Part shown: positions 45,974 to 58,090 of the stretch, one piece after another
Layout of the letters: each line of letters starts with the position of its first letter
Position numbering within the stretch: position 1 is the stretch's first letter
NCBI GenBank assembly: GCA_029945375.1
Contig: CM057057.1
Span: 4,216,001 to 4,280,000 of the forward strand
Length of the DNA: 64,000 nt
Direction: 5' to 3'
Source of the DNA: Agaricus subrufescens
Taxonomy: Eukaryota > Basidiomycota > Agaricomycetes > Agaricales > Agaricaceae
Notes under the pieces: model-generated
Told to the model about the DNA's origin: nothing
The model's database searches: none
The model's input: the letters and a program-made list of their open reading frames with translations, nothing else
Made by a program: the position numbers and the translations under genes

Positions 45974-46988
45974 ATGAGCTCCTCACTAGTCAAGAACCCT
46001 CCCCATCCTCTCCTCGTAAAGTATCTGTCGCAGCTCACGCAACACCCTTTGCGTACGAAGGCCATCACCACTGGTAGGCACACTCAACGTGCTTAATTGA
46101 TATAAACATACTTGACGCTTCTGCGGCTCAACAGGTACTTTTTCCTTCCTTCAAGAAGTTCTCGGAAGCAACATTGCTGGCATTTCTCCACCAAAAATAT
46201 CTTCAGATACCCCGTTTTTGTTGGCTCTCCTCTCACGCGCCCACGTCAATGCGCGTGCGTTGAAAATGGCAGTCTATGGGTTCTGTATCTCAGCACCTTT
46301 GAGTCACTATCTCGTTGGACATTTACAAAAAACCTTTGCTGGAAAAACGGGCCTACAGGCGAAGGTCGCCCAGATTCTGGCCAATAACCTATTGATTGCC
46401 CCTATTCAGACTACTGGTGAGTACTCTTACGCCCCAAGGTCATAGGTTTGGGGTTTACGCCTCGACCTGTGCTGTGTGCCGGATCTACGTGGTTGATCTT
46501 ATTCGACTGTCCATCCAGCGTACCTCACTTCAATGGCCATTATCAATGGCGCCACGTCTGTTGACGAGATAATTAAGACTGTTAAGGGAGGCTTCTTGAC
46601 TGTCATTCGGGTATGTACCCTGTACTCCCTTCTTTTCATTTTACTCCTAAGCTAAATGATGGTTTCTAGGTCACCTGGATGGTCTCTCCAGTCATAACAA
46701 TCATCGCCCAGAAGTACATTCCCGTTGAGGTACACTCTTCATTCACTCATTCACAATTCCCAACTGTAACGACAAATTTATCAGCTCTGGGTACCTTTCT
46801 TCAATGCTGTTCAATTCGTCATTGGAGTACGTTGATAAATAGGTTCTTTGCTCTTGCCACCCAAGCTAATCATGCCTATATAGACGTATTTCAACACCCG
46901 CGTCAAGCAGCTCCGTCAAGCCGCTATCAGAAAGGCGGAGAAGGAGAAGGCGAAGAAGGATGCCGAAAAGAAGGATGGCTCCTCTTAA
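45974..46988 (+). CDS. Mpv17/PMP22 family membrane protein
   Basis: Starts MSSSLVKNPPHPLLVKYLSQLTQHPLR-like, the usual amphipathic start of fungal PMP22 proteins (W/Y-x-YLxxLxxHPLrTKA). Then come GTFSFLQEVLGSNIAG, MAVYGFCISAPLSHYLVGHLQKTF, AQILANNLLIAPIQTT, FLTVIRVTWMVSPVITIIAQKYIP, and the family signature LWVPFFNAVQFVIGTYFNT. The tail is very Lys-rich (RKAEKEKAKKDAEKKDGSS). Four hydrophobic segments are visible. The family sits in peroxisomal or inner mitochondrial membranes and may form channels; the length of about 230 residues and the start motif favour the peroxisomal PMP22 branch. Several introns, including ones near 46072-46132, 46416-46520, 46612-46669 and 46730-46790. It converges on TRAPPC8 with 106 bp between stops. 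Confidence 0.88.
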
Positions 46989-47094
46989 AACGATCTTTAG
47001 CTGTCACACTGATCTTTTAAATTGATGGTGCAAGCCGGCGTATATAACCCGCAGTCAACTTCGCTATATCTTGTTATTTAAAACCGCTATATTA

Positions 47095-50000
47095 TTAACC
47101 CTGCGAGTTCCTCCGAGATGCATTTTGAACCACTAGGCGCATACGACCTTGTACTGGCCGCTCTACTGTATATCTATGTCTAACCTTTCTCTTCGGCGTC
47201 TTGGATGAAGGTGCCGTTGGGACATGCCCAGATACAGTCTCAGAGTCATCATATACCTCGGTGTCTAACGTCCAACCCTCGAGGCCGTAAGCACCAGGCC
47301 GAGTTATCCATAGCTTAGGATGAAGAGTGACTGAATCCGACGGTGGGATCATGCCAGTGAACTTGAGTTTTCCAGCATAGGGAGGATGAAGTACATGACT
47401 AAAACTGCATTCAGTACACTGATCAGGATCAAAGTATGAGATGTCGCACGTATTCGGGGGAGCCGACATCCCACTACGCAGTTTGAGCGTAAAGCCGGCT
47501 TCATGTGTAAGTGAAAAATTTCTGATTGTCAAGTCTAAAGTTTTCCAACATGGGCTGTAGATATGTAGTCAGTTAATACATTTCCGATCGCTAGTAGCGT
47601 CAACACAACTCACCCGGCGGAGAAGTCATGTTCCAACCCATCTGTTCCTTTTATAGTGACATCAAGAGGATTCATCTCCTGATTCCACTGACAAACCCTA
47701 ATCGCTTCAAGCATTTTGGCATTTTCTCGCACAGTCTCTGCGTACATGCTCCTCTTTCCTTTTGCGTTTTCAGCCTCCTCAATGATTTCTTGTAAAGGTG
47801 CATGAGTGGCCCCCACAGTAGCCCCATGGATTGACAGATGCCCAGATCGACATTTTGGGGAGTTGTGTCGAGAAGTCCGGGACAAAGAAAATGAGGCTGA
47901 GGGCGAAGGATATGTTGAGGTAAACGCAGACGTTAGGTTTGACGATAACGCCGTTGAAGGATTCACGAATTCCCAGAAGATGATGATGTCAAGGGCTGCT
48001 GGATTATATAACGGAAAGATGTGTGGATGAGTTGCTTGAGGTATATGCATATGAGTACTTGATGTATGTGCAGTAACGAAGTTGCGTCGGGCACCATGGA
48101 TGAATGCCATGACAGCTCCCTTGTTGAAAGATTCTCTTTCTTGAGGCGACTAGAGGAGAAGAATTGGCTTGAGATTTCAAGTATCAGTGAAATTTTAGCG
48201 TGCTAACGTACCTCGAAGACGGAACTACAGCACAAATCAATGGGTGGAGGCTCGTGTTTGCCTATAGACTGGCCATTGAGGACATCAGTAATCCTATCTT
48301 TGACGAACTTGGTAGTCTCTTGTGATCCTTGACCATCTTTCCATCGTTGCATTTTGAATAGAATACTACAACTCTGGGCAGCCGAGAGCGTGGGCCTGGT
48401 TCAGTGAGTTGTTAGCAGGATCAGAAAGCAAGGCAGGGGCAATTACATACAGCGGTTTGTCAAACATCAGTGAGGTACGCCACGAGGGACTGACAGTGGA
48501 CACCTGTGTCAAACGAACAGGCGCACTCGAGGTATTGTTCACCGAGATATTCAACGCAAATTGACAATCTGAGGATTGGTCCGGCTCTATCTTTGAAGCA
48601 ATATTGAACAATGGTTGGACGTCAACGGTACGAGATATCCACGTGGTATGGAAAGTGTCCGTGTCATTCTGCAAACACACCTCCTTCAGTCTCTCCAACG
48701 ATACAGAAAGGGAGCACTGACCTCTCGATATACAAAAAATAGACAAAATGGTTTCTCCCCAGGATTTTCCACGTGCAATGTCAAGGGTACACAGAAGCCA
48801 TCGTCAGGGCTGAGCACATCACCAGGGATTGGTATTTTAAGTGGTCGAGGTGGTACTAGTGAGTTTGATGACTTGACCACTTCGATCTCATCGTTACTGC
48901 TCTCACTTCCCCTAATATTAACCTCATTTTCATCCTCAGCGACAGTGTCACCAACCCATATTTCGTCCCCAGGGTCTGGAACCATCCAAATTTCTGCCAC
49001 GGGCCGTGATCCCATGTTCGCCAACCATAGATTTATGATCCTTCTTTCTCCTTGGACAACTTCCAGCCTTCCATCTTCTACTGGACTGACAAGTAATTTA
49101 TGGGTTGCTTCAGCGACGTCGAACTTCATGAACACGTCCGGAGCGTAAGTCGGCTGCTGTCGTTGTGCAAGAGTGGCATTGAGTCTAGGGCCTCGCGTTG
49201 CCAGGGACTCGGTCGTCTGTAGGAGAGAAAGGAAGTCATATTTGGCGAAAGGGACTTGGAAAGTGCCGGAATGTTGAGGGGTTATGGCAATCGAGATCTA
49301 ACGGTCGTCAATTGCATTCATCAAAAACAAACGGTGATAAGACCTACAATGCGTGATTCACGTGGACTCAGAAGGACATCCTCGATGACATCCACATCGA
49401 CCAACGGATGTGACTCATCATCTGGCTGAGATCCATTCATGTGTCGTACAACGAGTGTGAGGTTGGCTAAGTTGAGTTCTGCATCTAAAGGATTTCGTAC
49501 TACCAGATCCAACCAAAATGTTTCTGCGGCAAATCTCTTCAGTACTCTGGCCCAGTCAATGGAATAGATAAGGCATACCACCAATAATGATATCTCCACT
49601 CTTTGCAAAACCTTCTTTCCTCCCTGTTGACTTCCAAAAGAGAGTCCATTCTTCTGCCCGTTTCTCCCAAGCAACGGAGTCCCGGAAGGAATCAGATCCA
49701 GGAAATCGTAGCTTCGATTGCTTGATCTGACAAAACTTGAGAGGTAACTTCAAGCCATTAGCTGCAGCATTTTCGGGCTCCATAGACTTCAGATACTGGG
49801 TCATGGATAATCAATTTGAAGGTGAAACCCCAGAACAAAGGTAATACAATAAATGCTTACCCCAAGTGCAACACGAAAATCATCCAGCGGGTGCTTATCG
49901 GTACTTGACTGTCTGACTTCACCTTCAGGCACACCCTTGACCACTGCCGCGTGGGGGTCCTCAGAGTCCTGTAACAGGCTCAAAAAGAGCTGCACCGCAG

Positions 50001-52139
50001 AAAGTACGTCTCCAGTCGTATACAACAATCGCCCTGATCAGCGTCTCTGAGTATCATTACCAAATCTCTCAAGAAAAAAGACCAACCAAGTGGGTGTTCG
50101 ATTCCAGATATAATGGCGTCAAACCAGTGACTTGAATCAGTAGCAGAATGGCCTTCTGCATCCCAATACGATGGTGACAACTCCTTAGGTACTCGATTTC
50201 TATACAGTTCTTGGGCTTTGCGAAGAAAGTACATCGTCAAAGGTTTCTGGACAATGAATGAACAGATATGCGTATATATGAGGGTGATAACGGACTATAC
50301 CACATCTCTCAAGTCTGCTTGCAGCAATAGCGTACCAATATGCAGCTCTTCTTCTTGCTTGTTTCTTATTGCTGAGATGAGCTGCTTGAGCAATTAAAAG
50401 AGCAGCTGGCGCTTCCTCCGACTAGGGTGACACAGTTGATCACAGAGAATGTGGATACGAAAAATGATAACCCACATTTCCGGCAGCCCAAGCCAACCAC
50501 CGCTCGCCTTCAAGTACATTGTTCACAAATTCCTGCATTGGAATTCCTGTCTCCCATCTGACAGCTTGTATGAGGGCTCGTGATAACGCTTGTGGAGGTA
50601 GCTCTCGATTTCCTGCATGAATGGCACCTAGCGAATTCAGGACATGTAGTGAAAGTGCAGGAGACGATGAAACGACCAGAGGTAATATGTCCTATGAATG
50701 TGATGAATACGTCGCTGTCTGGAATGGAGGAACAGCTTACAGAACCCCCTTTCGATTCCTTTCGAAGAGATTCCCAGACTGTGACTGCGAGTTTATAATC
50801 ACCAATGATAGTTGCAAACTCTGCCAGGCGTCTCTGTTGGGAGGGCGGAGAAGATGGGTTTGAGATACTAGACGACGTCGATGACCGAGGAAGAGACGCT
50901 ACGGAGGAAGATGTGTGGTGGGTGTGTGAGGGTGCTGGTGATGACGTTCCGAATAACCTTCTCGTGGAGGAAAATAATCGCGAAGGAAGGCGACGGTTGC
51001 TCGAGAACTAGATCAAATTCGTCTTAAATACGAAGGATGAAATTCAGGATCTACTCACTGCTTCACTCCAATCCAATACATTCTTTTCCATCCAAGGTAT
51101 CAAACAACCAACCACGAACTCTCTCGCGAATTTGGATGTTTGTTGAATATCTTCCGGGACCATTCGAAGGGCATTTACATGACTAGATTCGGATCCACTA
51201 GTATTCGTACTATGTGTCATAGACTCCCCGTCTACGGGACTTACACGAGGCAGGCGAGGCATAGGGACAGGTACTGGCACAGGGGTAGGTGGAGGCGATG
51301 GTAACGCGAGAGAAAGCCAATAAACATCGATGCCAAATTGTTTCTTCACGGCATTGTGTAGTGCGCTTGCCCTAGAGGGTGACATAGCGATGAGGCTAGC
51401 ATCAGTAACTCCAACGGAATTACTTACTCGACTTCCGATAGTGGGGAATCGTGCGGGTGCACAATCACAGTATATTTGAGGTAGTTACCATCTACCCAAG
51501 GAGGAAGCTGAGGAGATCTAGCGTGGAGAGCTGTGATGGCTTGGAGGGGGTTCGGCGCAGTCGTTGACACAGCCAAGATAACTGTGTAACCAGAGAATCA
51601 GTATTTTACGAGGTCCAAGATTGGTGGGCTCACCTGCGACTGGATGATTCCAGCCCTCATGTCGAGAGGGAACATGATCTCCTTCTGCACATCTTCGAAC
51701 TTCATCCCACCAGGGTGTTCTCCACGCATCTCGTTCTTTTCCATTTGCCTCTGGTTCCTCCATCTCACTTACCCACCTTGCACACTTCTGATTGATTCTT
51801 CCTGACATCCAGTCGATTAACCGTGTGGCTCTCCGCTCCTCGTCCTCTCTACATGCTTCTTCTATCTCGATCAAATCCGAAAAGCGAAGCGCAAATGTTG
51901 CATGGGGGACCGAGGTGAGAGACGTCGTCCGGGTCGTCACTAGAGAAGGGATTCAGGGAAACATGAATTATACTGCAACCTGAGCATAACATGAGCGAAA
52001 AACCTTGAGGCAGCGGCGAGAACGACTGCAGGATTTCTGGAAGTGGCGGTAGTGACGACGACTCCAGTAACTTGCAGAGATCCGGAGATGATAATATGCA
52101 GACATGTGGGCTCAACGACGACGGGACAACACGAGCCAT
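47095..52139 (-). CDS. TRAPP III subunit TRAPPC8/Trs85
   Basis: A 5-kb gene with about 18 introns encoding roughly 1,300 residues. The N-terminal domain has a conserved block after the first intron (SVPHATFALRFSDLIEIEEA), then GWNHPVAVILAVST, LPPWVDGNYLKYTVIVHPHD and the segment from ALHNAVKKQFGIDVYWLSLAL. The Trs85/TRAPPC8 signature follows: KFAREFVVGCLIPWMEKN, then SRRLPSRLFSSTRRLFGTSS. Next is the helical TPR-like part (LAEFATIIGDYKLAVTVWESL, RRRAAYWYAIAASRLERCG). The C-terminal half has beta-rich ASPM/SPD-2-like segments (LVVRNPLDAELNLANLTLVV, VDVDVIEDVLLSPRESRIVGL). TRAPPC8 defines TRAPP III, which activates Rab1/Ypt1 in autophagy and traffic to the Golgi. The ATG at 52137-52139 (MARVVPSSLSPHVCI) is used. 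Confidence 0.85.
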
Positions 52140-52436
52140 CTTCTAGACCGTTGTAGACAACACTGAAAGTAACCGAGAGGGGTGAGCAACGACAGCCAGT
52201 CTAACATGCACTAATGATGGTCAGAAGCATACTTCAGAATTAATACACCCGCGTTCTCACGTTACTATTCGACTCCTACTACTATTACTAAAAGTATTCA
52301 AAATTTGCTGCAGGCCACGAATTTCAAGAGTAATGCTTAGGGCAGTAGTATACATGCATATGTCATAAACAAAGTTCGCAAAACGAAACCAAAAACTGCT
52401 ACGAAATAGATCTAAAATTAGTCGTATTGTACATTA

Positions 52437-53427
52437 TCAATCCACTTCCCCGACACCGTCGTGATCGCCCTGAAGCTGTCGTCTCGCTTAACCAAAAGTC
52501 TTCAAACACAATACTGGACTTACCAGGGCAAACTTGTTCTGGCTAGCTACTCTCCCAATCGGAATTGCCTTCTTCACCTTCGTCTTCCTGATTTGAGTCA
52601 CCCATCCTTCCGCATCTGGCAGACTCTTCCTCTTGACCCACCCGCCGTCTTCAAAGATGTACTCGCCCCAGACTAGTTCCAGACCGTCAAAAAATTCAGC
52701 ATAAGTTCTTCTCCGCCGCCTCTCCTGTGGTTCCTTCTGTGGTTTCCCCCTCACTACCTGCCTCATTCTCTCTCTTCTCATCCCTTTTCCATACCCCCTT
52801 CCCCTAATACGCCTGAGTTCTTCCGAGGACCCCTCCTCCATCGCAGTAGCAACATCATCCCTCCAAAACTCTACGAATTGACTAACGTATTCCACCCCGT
52901 ACCTTGCATCTGCGTTCTCCTCCCTCAACGATTCATAAACCTCGTCAGGAAACAGAGGATCTGCTTTGATAAAATTTCCGTACTCCCGCTGGGTATACTT
53001 ATGAAGCTGGACCGGATAATGTTCCAAATAATTGCGGAACTTTTCGATATTGTCAATATGTTCGAGAGTCTCTTCATGCCTCAACGCCTCCTGTTTCCGA
53101 TAAAGGACAGGTCTGTCCTCGTTTGCATCAAAACGATCACAGACTCGACACATCCACTCGTCGATCCCGAAATCTGTCCTGGAAAAGTCTAGGTCACGTT
53201 AGCGATAGTATCATAACGTATGCAAAGGAGGACGACAGAGGGGATGTGGGGATGACTGCACATCCAAACCAAAGACTCTGAATCGCACAACACGATGAAA
53301 GTACTCACGCCAAGGACTCTTGAAGCGTGGCTTCTCGTAAAGCATCGTCCAGATACCTCTGCAACTTGAATACGAAAATCGGTGGACAAGTGAAAGAGTG
53401 AAAGAAATGGAATGGGATACTTCGCAT
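52437..53427 (-). CDS. Conserved protein with Cys/His motif, function unknown
   Basis: Three exons: ATG at 53425-53427 (MRSIPFHFFHSF), an intron of about 140 nt to near 53180, a large central exon, and a short last exon (GDHDGVGEVD) reached by an intron at about 52470-52523. The stop TGA is at 52437-52439. A C-x2-C ... H-x4-H arrangement (MCRVCDRF ... RHEETLEH) could be a degenerate C2H2 zinc finger. The rest is charged and helical, with an Arg-rich stretch (QKEPQERRRRRTYAEF) that may be nuclear, and then DGLELVWGEYIFEDGGW. I do not recognise the family. It is tandem with TRAPPC8, 297 bp downstream of it in transcription direction reversed (its 3' end faces the TRAPPC8 start). Confidence 0.65.
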
Positions 53428-54216
53428 CCAAGACAGGTTGGATCCGAAATGCTGGGGAACCACCTGCAGTTGCCTAGCTCCTTATATACAGGACATTACA
53501 AATCTGTGCTGAACCTGGGCCATGCCATCCAAGTCAGTTGATAGTTGTAGAAGGCTGCAAGGAGTCGCTACGTTTGGTAATAGAGCGCACGTAACATAAT
53601 TTTCAAGTGACTTATGATTATCACCCGCCAATCCCTGTGACAATTTAGTATCGCACGTTTTTGGGTCACTGCGATAAGCTGATGCTGAAGTACCAAACTG
53701 AAGAGATCCAAATGGTCGAACTTCAAGCTTTTATCTCTAAGTCAACTACGACGATCTAATCCCTCAGTGATCACCAACACTCATCACTTATCCCCATATC
53801 CTCGTGTAAAAGCCCGCATATTGCATTGTCAATTGTTTGATCGTCACAAGTTTAACTGGTACCAATATGAAAATCAGAAGACATTGCTACGGAAGATCAT
53901 TGCTGCGGAGATCTCAGGCCGTGACAGATATGAATTCTCTCTGTTAGAGCTTCGAAGAGCTAGAAAATGTCGGAAGATACGTGAGCGATTCTCGAAAAGT
54001 TCTTGAGGCTAAATTTGTGGTGTAGCCCTTAATGATACCACGCACTCAGGAGTACTACCAAACCGGGCTCGCGCAACAAATGAGTCAGGTATATAGGATG
54101 ACATGGAGCAAATAGCCAGCTGTACAGAAGGAACAAGAATGTTGTAACTTCACTGAACGTGAAACATAAATACAAGTCCATGGTATAGTTTGAAAAAAAA
54201 GTGCAGCAAAAGGGCT
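53428..54216. other. Intergenic region upstream of the Cys/His protein
   Basis: About 790 bp. It contains an 80-codon open frame at 53767-54006 that lacks an ATG and has no similarity I recognise. No repeats or RNA genes seen. Confidence 0.45.
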
Positions 54217-56356
54217 CTACGACGGCCCGGGTAATGGATCCACCCAAGTTCCGTTCGGCCATAGCGTGGCAGCCATTGTGAAATCACCCGACTGGCCGTC
54301 CGATGTCAACTGTTGGTGAAGCGTCATTTGCTTCTGGAAACACGTGAAAAGAAATCGCTAGCACTTACAGCCAACCTGAAGAAGTGAGGAATTCCTTCTT
54401 GTAACGCGGCCAAAGAATAGTTCATTGCGGTGCCGACATATCTGGCTACATCATCTACAAGCAGCGAGAATCCATCCCATCCAGGTGGTGGAGAATCCCA
54501 AAAGATGGTCTGATTGTTCCACGGAATGCTCGAATTGTAATTAGTGGAGTTCGTTAAGAATGCGGGTAGCACAGAACCCATGGGAGCATCTTGCCTCAAC
54601 TGTATGATAATCAATTGGAGACTTCGAGCAAAGAGAAGACGGCTCACATCATCCGGTGTTTGTAAAATCGAGTCGAATCCGAATGCTGCTCCTCCGTTCA
54701 AGAACATTCCCAGTAACAAACCCTGATAAATGGCACTTAGTCTTGTAGGCCATGCCGTACCAGGTATCAACGCCATGGGAATAATATAATGGTGCAATCT
54801 TATTTGTAGGCCAGGTAGAAGTGCCAAAACCATGATAACTAATCCTCCAAAAATATACCACATCGCGTAGTATGGCAACCAACCTGTTTTTCGTATCACT
54901 CTGACCTGGTTAATAACCAGGATCACGACAACGATGAGCACAATGATAAATGCTGCGAGCCCTCCGGGTCGCTTCTTGATGTCTGAAGCAAGAAGTCGCG
55001 AAATAGGGATTTTGTCAATGGTGAGATTGTAAAGCACTCCAACCCAGAAACCAGACAGATATAGAACGCATGATTCGAGGGGCGCTTTAGCCAGAAATTC
55101 TGGCAGGACAAAGCGAAAGGCGAGGCGCCAAAATCCGTACGCGATGAACAGAGTCGGAAGGAACGTGCCGAAAGCGACGTCTAATTTTGGCGGAGGCCCC
55201 ATTGGTTGGGAAAAGAGGGTAACATGCCAGAAGCCGATGCAAACCAGAGACCAAAAAAGTACCAATGGTTGTGGCCTGAGGACGATGAAAAGAGCACAGG
55301 TGACGAGGATGTTGAGAGCGAGCGCATCATCGCGAAGATCGTCGCAATGATCCAGCGGTGTTGAGTCAAGAAAACGGAAGGATGCTGGGAAGACACTCGA
55401 GAAACCAATTGAAGAGAGTCTATGTGCTGTGGTGGGAAGAAAATCCGTGAAGTTCCCAATTAGCTGTAAACTCCCGCAGCCGCCTCTAGACTGTGGAATG
55501 ACCCCACTTTATAAACCACAGAAGATCAGGCTTCCGTAAATGACACGAAGAAACTAACTTACGCTTGAATGGCAGCAGCACATATAAATGAGTCTCCTCG
55601 GTATGTCTGATTGTCGTCCCCTCCGCCTACAATCAACGGCACAAATGCTATTTGTTGGTCTCCGACTGTCCTCGGATTTTGTAATATAACATTATCACAT
55701 TGAGCTGGGCACCTGAAATCGAATGGGTCATCGGTAACAAATGGGGCACAGCCCTGCCCATCCAACCCACACTGGTCTTGAGCAAGCCAATATGCTGAAG
55801 TGCAGCCTATGAAGGAGTCTGCTGGTGTAAGGAATGACTGGGCACGGGAGAAAAATGCGAAGCCAATTATGTACGCCGCAGCTAGAATTGCGAAGAGCCA
55901 CGGCGAGGTCAATGGTCGCACGAATTTGATGAGAGCGGACTCTATGGAAAGTGAAATGTGTCGATTCTTGATATGGTATTTCTTATTCAGGAGTGGTTGG
56001 AATGCTGGATGTAATAATCAGGCCCAAAACATTTTGAATATTGAATAGGTGGTACACCCACGGGATAATTCTTCACTCGGTTGTGGTCCCCTTACGTACA
56101 ACACGACTCGTTTTATCCATCTGTGTGTCTTTGGAAACCGTAAGGCGGCATTTCTTGAGATATTCGTGAAGATGCGTCTCGGCAGCGACGGCGGTCGTTG
56201 TTCATGTATTGTTGATGTGGAGGCACCAGAGGGCGCAGAGGACGGAAGACTTGGTTCTAATAGAATCTGCTCCGTGCTAGATTTTCTAACATCACGTTTC
56301 TGTAGGACAAAGGACGGTGGTGAAGCAGACGAGCTGGAGGGCGACCGATCCTGCAT
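54217..56356 (-). CDS. LCCL-domain multi-pass membrane protein
   Basis: Start ATG at 56354-56356, then a Ser/Pro-rich cytosolic leader. After an intron ending near 56009 come FQPLLNKKYHIKNRH and a first hydrophobic segment (WLFAILAAAYIIGFAFF). The LCCL domain follows with its cysteines (FIGCTSAYWLAQDQCGLDG, then APFVTDDPFDFRCPAQC, VGDQQIAFVPLIVGGG and YRGDSFICAAAIQAG). About eight further membrane helices follow (for example LNILVTCALFIVLRP, AAFIIVLIVVVILVINQV, YYAMWYIFGGLVIMVLALLPG). The last exon ends GTWVDPLPGPS with TAG at 54217-54219. LCCL proteins of this fungal type are widespread but poorly studied; ligand binding at the cell surface or vacuole is inferred. A decayed copy of its 5' part lies at about 57860-58050. 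Confidence 0.85.
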
Positions 56357-56484
56357 GTAAAGGAGTGAGTGGGGCCTGGCCTGAGAACAAAGAGTGATGT
56401 GAAATCAGACAACAGTTGATCGGGATCAGATTCAAAGTACGTTGCTACTAAACAGATAATACTCTTAGGTACGAGGTATGTAAT

Positions 56485-57215
56485 TCAACTTGGGAGGGGC
56501 CCAGCTGCTCGAGGTTAGTCCAAGGCCTACCCGACAAACCCAGCCACTCACCATAATCGTAATACATCTTTGTCTTTACTTTTTCGCCCTTTGGCCCGGT
56601 GAAACTGATGTGACGGGCGTACCTCCTCTTGCCATCAATAAGCTCTATGCCCCAGGTCTGGACACCGTCAGCACAACCCCTCTTCCCTTCAAAAAAAATT
56701 GAAACTTACCTGGTCTCCGACCCATGGAGTTCCATTCGTCTTGCTCTTGGCGTAGGCCTGCACGACGCCATGTTCGTATGTGTCTTCAGTCCACCCTTCC
56801 TTCAACCACTCTTCACTCAGCTCTTCAGCCTTAATACGTCTAGACTTTCCGATGACGAAGCCAAAGAGCTCATCATGATTCTCTCTTTCTTCCCAATCCA
56901 AAGTTCGATTCTCGCTTGTTCCAGGAATACCTCCCGTGAGGGTTTGCTTGATGTCAATCTTCTCAACTTTTTTCCCGTCTTCCGAATCAGCATGGTAGTG
57001 CTTGATGTGAAGTGTGATCGTGGCATATCTAATGGCCTTGCGCTTCACCCAGCCCACACCCTGAAGATTCAGGATTTTATCAGAGTCGTCCCAATTAGTG
57101 AGGGTTTTGTTCTGTGGAAAGGTTGATTGCCTTGTTGGGTGATAACATCGTTAGGACGAACCACAACAAAAATGCCACTGATATCGAGGATCGTGAAATC
57201 TGCTGGGACAGCCAT
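56485..57215 (-). CDS. Small conserved fungal protein, tandem copy 1
   Basis: Four exons from the ATG at 57213-57215 give about 190 residues: MAVPADFTILDISGIFVV, then NKTLTNWDDSDKILNLQG, KRKAIRYATITLHIKHYH, DIKQTLTGGIPGTSENR, TLDWEERENHDELFGFVIGK, EEWLKEGWTEDTYEHG, TWGIELIDGKRRYARH and a final YYDYAGPLPS. The alternating hydrophobic strands, DFT.LDISG start and Trp spacing suggest a single beta-barrel of lipocalin or fatty-acid-binding kind, but this is a guess; the family has no name I can give. No signal peptide. About 80% identical by eye to copy 2, with identical intron positions. This indicates both are maintained although duplicated flanking sequence has decayed. TATA-like tatttaa on the minus strand lies near 57254. 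Confidence 0.78.
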
Positions 57216-57299
57216 GATGGGCGTAAGTAGACCTAACACAGGGACGAAGAGAGGTATTTAAGGCCCCTCCCCGATTCGAAAGCACATAGAGTTACGAAT

Positions 57300-57720
57300 A
57301 CCTAGGTCCCTCCTGGGAAAACCAATCCTCTAATATCTGCTCCAGCTTCGTTGATCCCTTTGCGCCCTTTGATTCGCTGTTCTCGGTTTGCCCCAGGTTG
57401 AGAAATGCAACAACCTTCCATACCGACCTTCCCGAGATTTCAAGGATTGGGACCTCTACTCGAGACTTCTACATTCAATCGTAATCTCATGACGGTGCTG
57501 TCCTTCCAATCAGGCCTCCTCAATGCTTGTTCAAATACCCTTCCGGTCATCTTAATGCAATCTTCGGTCCCGATGACCGTTTTATAGATGTCCTATCTTT
57601 ATCCTTCGCCTGCTTCGCGATTGAAAATGTGATAGGCGAGATAGGAAATGTGGTCAACGCCATTCCGAGCCATAGCAAAACCATTAGCCGCGCTAACTTA
57701 AAGAAGGCTGATTGTGCGGA
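57300..57720 (-). pseudogene. Decayed copy of the 3' part of the gene at 58984-59616
   Basis: Aligns with 58920-59340 over its whole length, for example tttgattcgct, tttgccccagg, the phrase ending ttatccttcgcctg, and a match around gaaatgtggt. Indels and in-frame stops break the frame. It is the truncated end of the duplicated segment. Confidence 0.75.
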
Positions 57721-57859
57721 AAGCAAGGCATAGTGATCGCTGTGACATGGTATTCCTTACTCAATACTAGTTGGAGTACCGCAAAAGATACGAGTCAGAT
57801 GCATAAACTCTTTGAACGCACGATTAACTCACGGGACAGTGCCCCAGTCGCCTTACCTA

Positions 57860-58050
57860 TCTGTGTCCTTGGTATCAAAGTATCTGGGGTGATGCGGTGG
57901 TCGTTGTTCATGTGTTTATGCTGAAGCGCCTGATGGTATTGACAATGGAAGACCTAAATCTAATCAAACCTATTCAGTGTTGGATTTTCCGAAATTGCAT
58001 TTCCGCAAGACAAAGGCGCGGGATCATCGATCAGGTTCAATGTTGATACA
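57860..58050 (-). pseudogene. Decayed copy of the LCCL gene 5' part
   Basis: Matches the first exon and upstream of the LCCL gene (56100-56400): shared ggtcgttgttcatgt, tattgacaatgg versus gttgatgtgg, gtgttggattttc versus gtgctagattttc, and gacaaaggcg. Frame is lost. Confidence 0.7.
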
Positions 58051-58090
58051 TATGCTATACAGACAAGACACCGCTAACTACGTATGTAAT

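Larger units (their letters stand above)
56071..57720. repeat. Second segmental duplication, copy 1
   Basis: Holds, in order, the LCCL gene 5' end, small gene 1 and a decayed copy of the 3' end of the next gene. It matches copy 2 in the same order. Confidence 0.75.

Noticed and set aside
53767..54006. Open frame of about 80 codons on the plus strand
   Set aside because: It begins with GTG, has no in-frame ATG near its start, and has no recognisable similarity or splice context.
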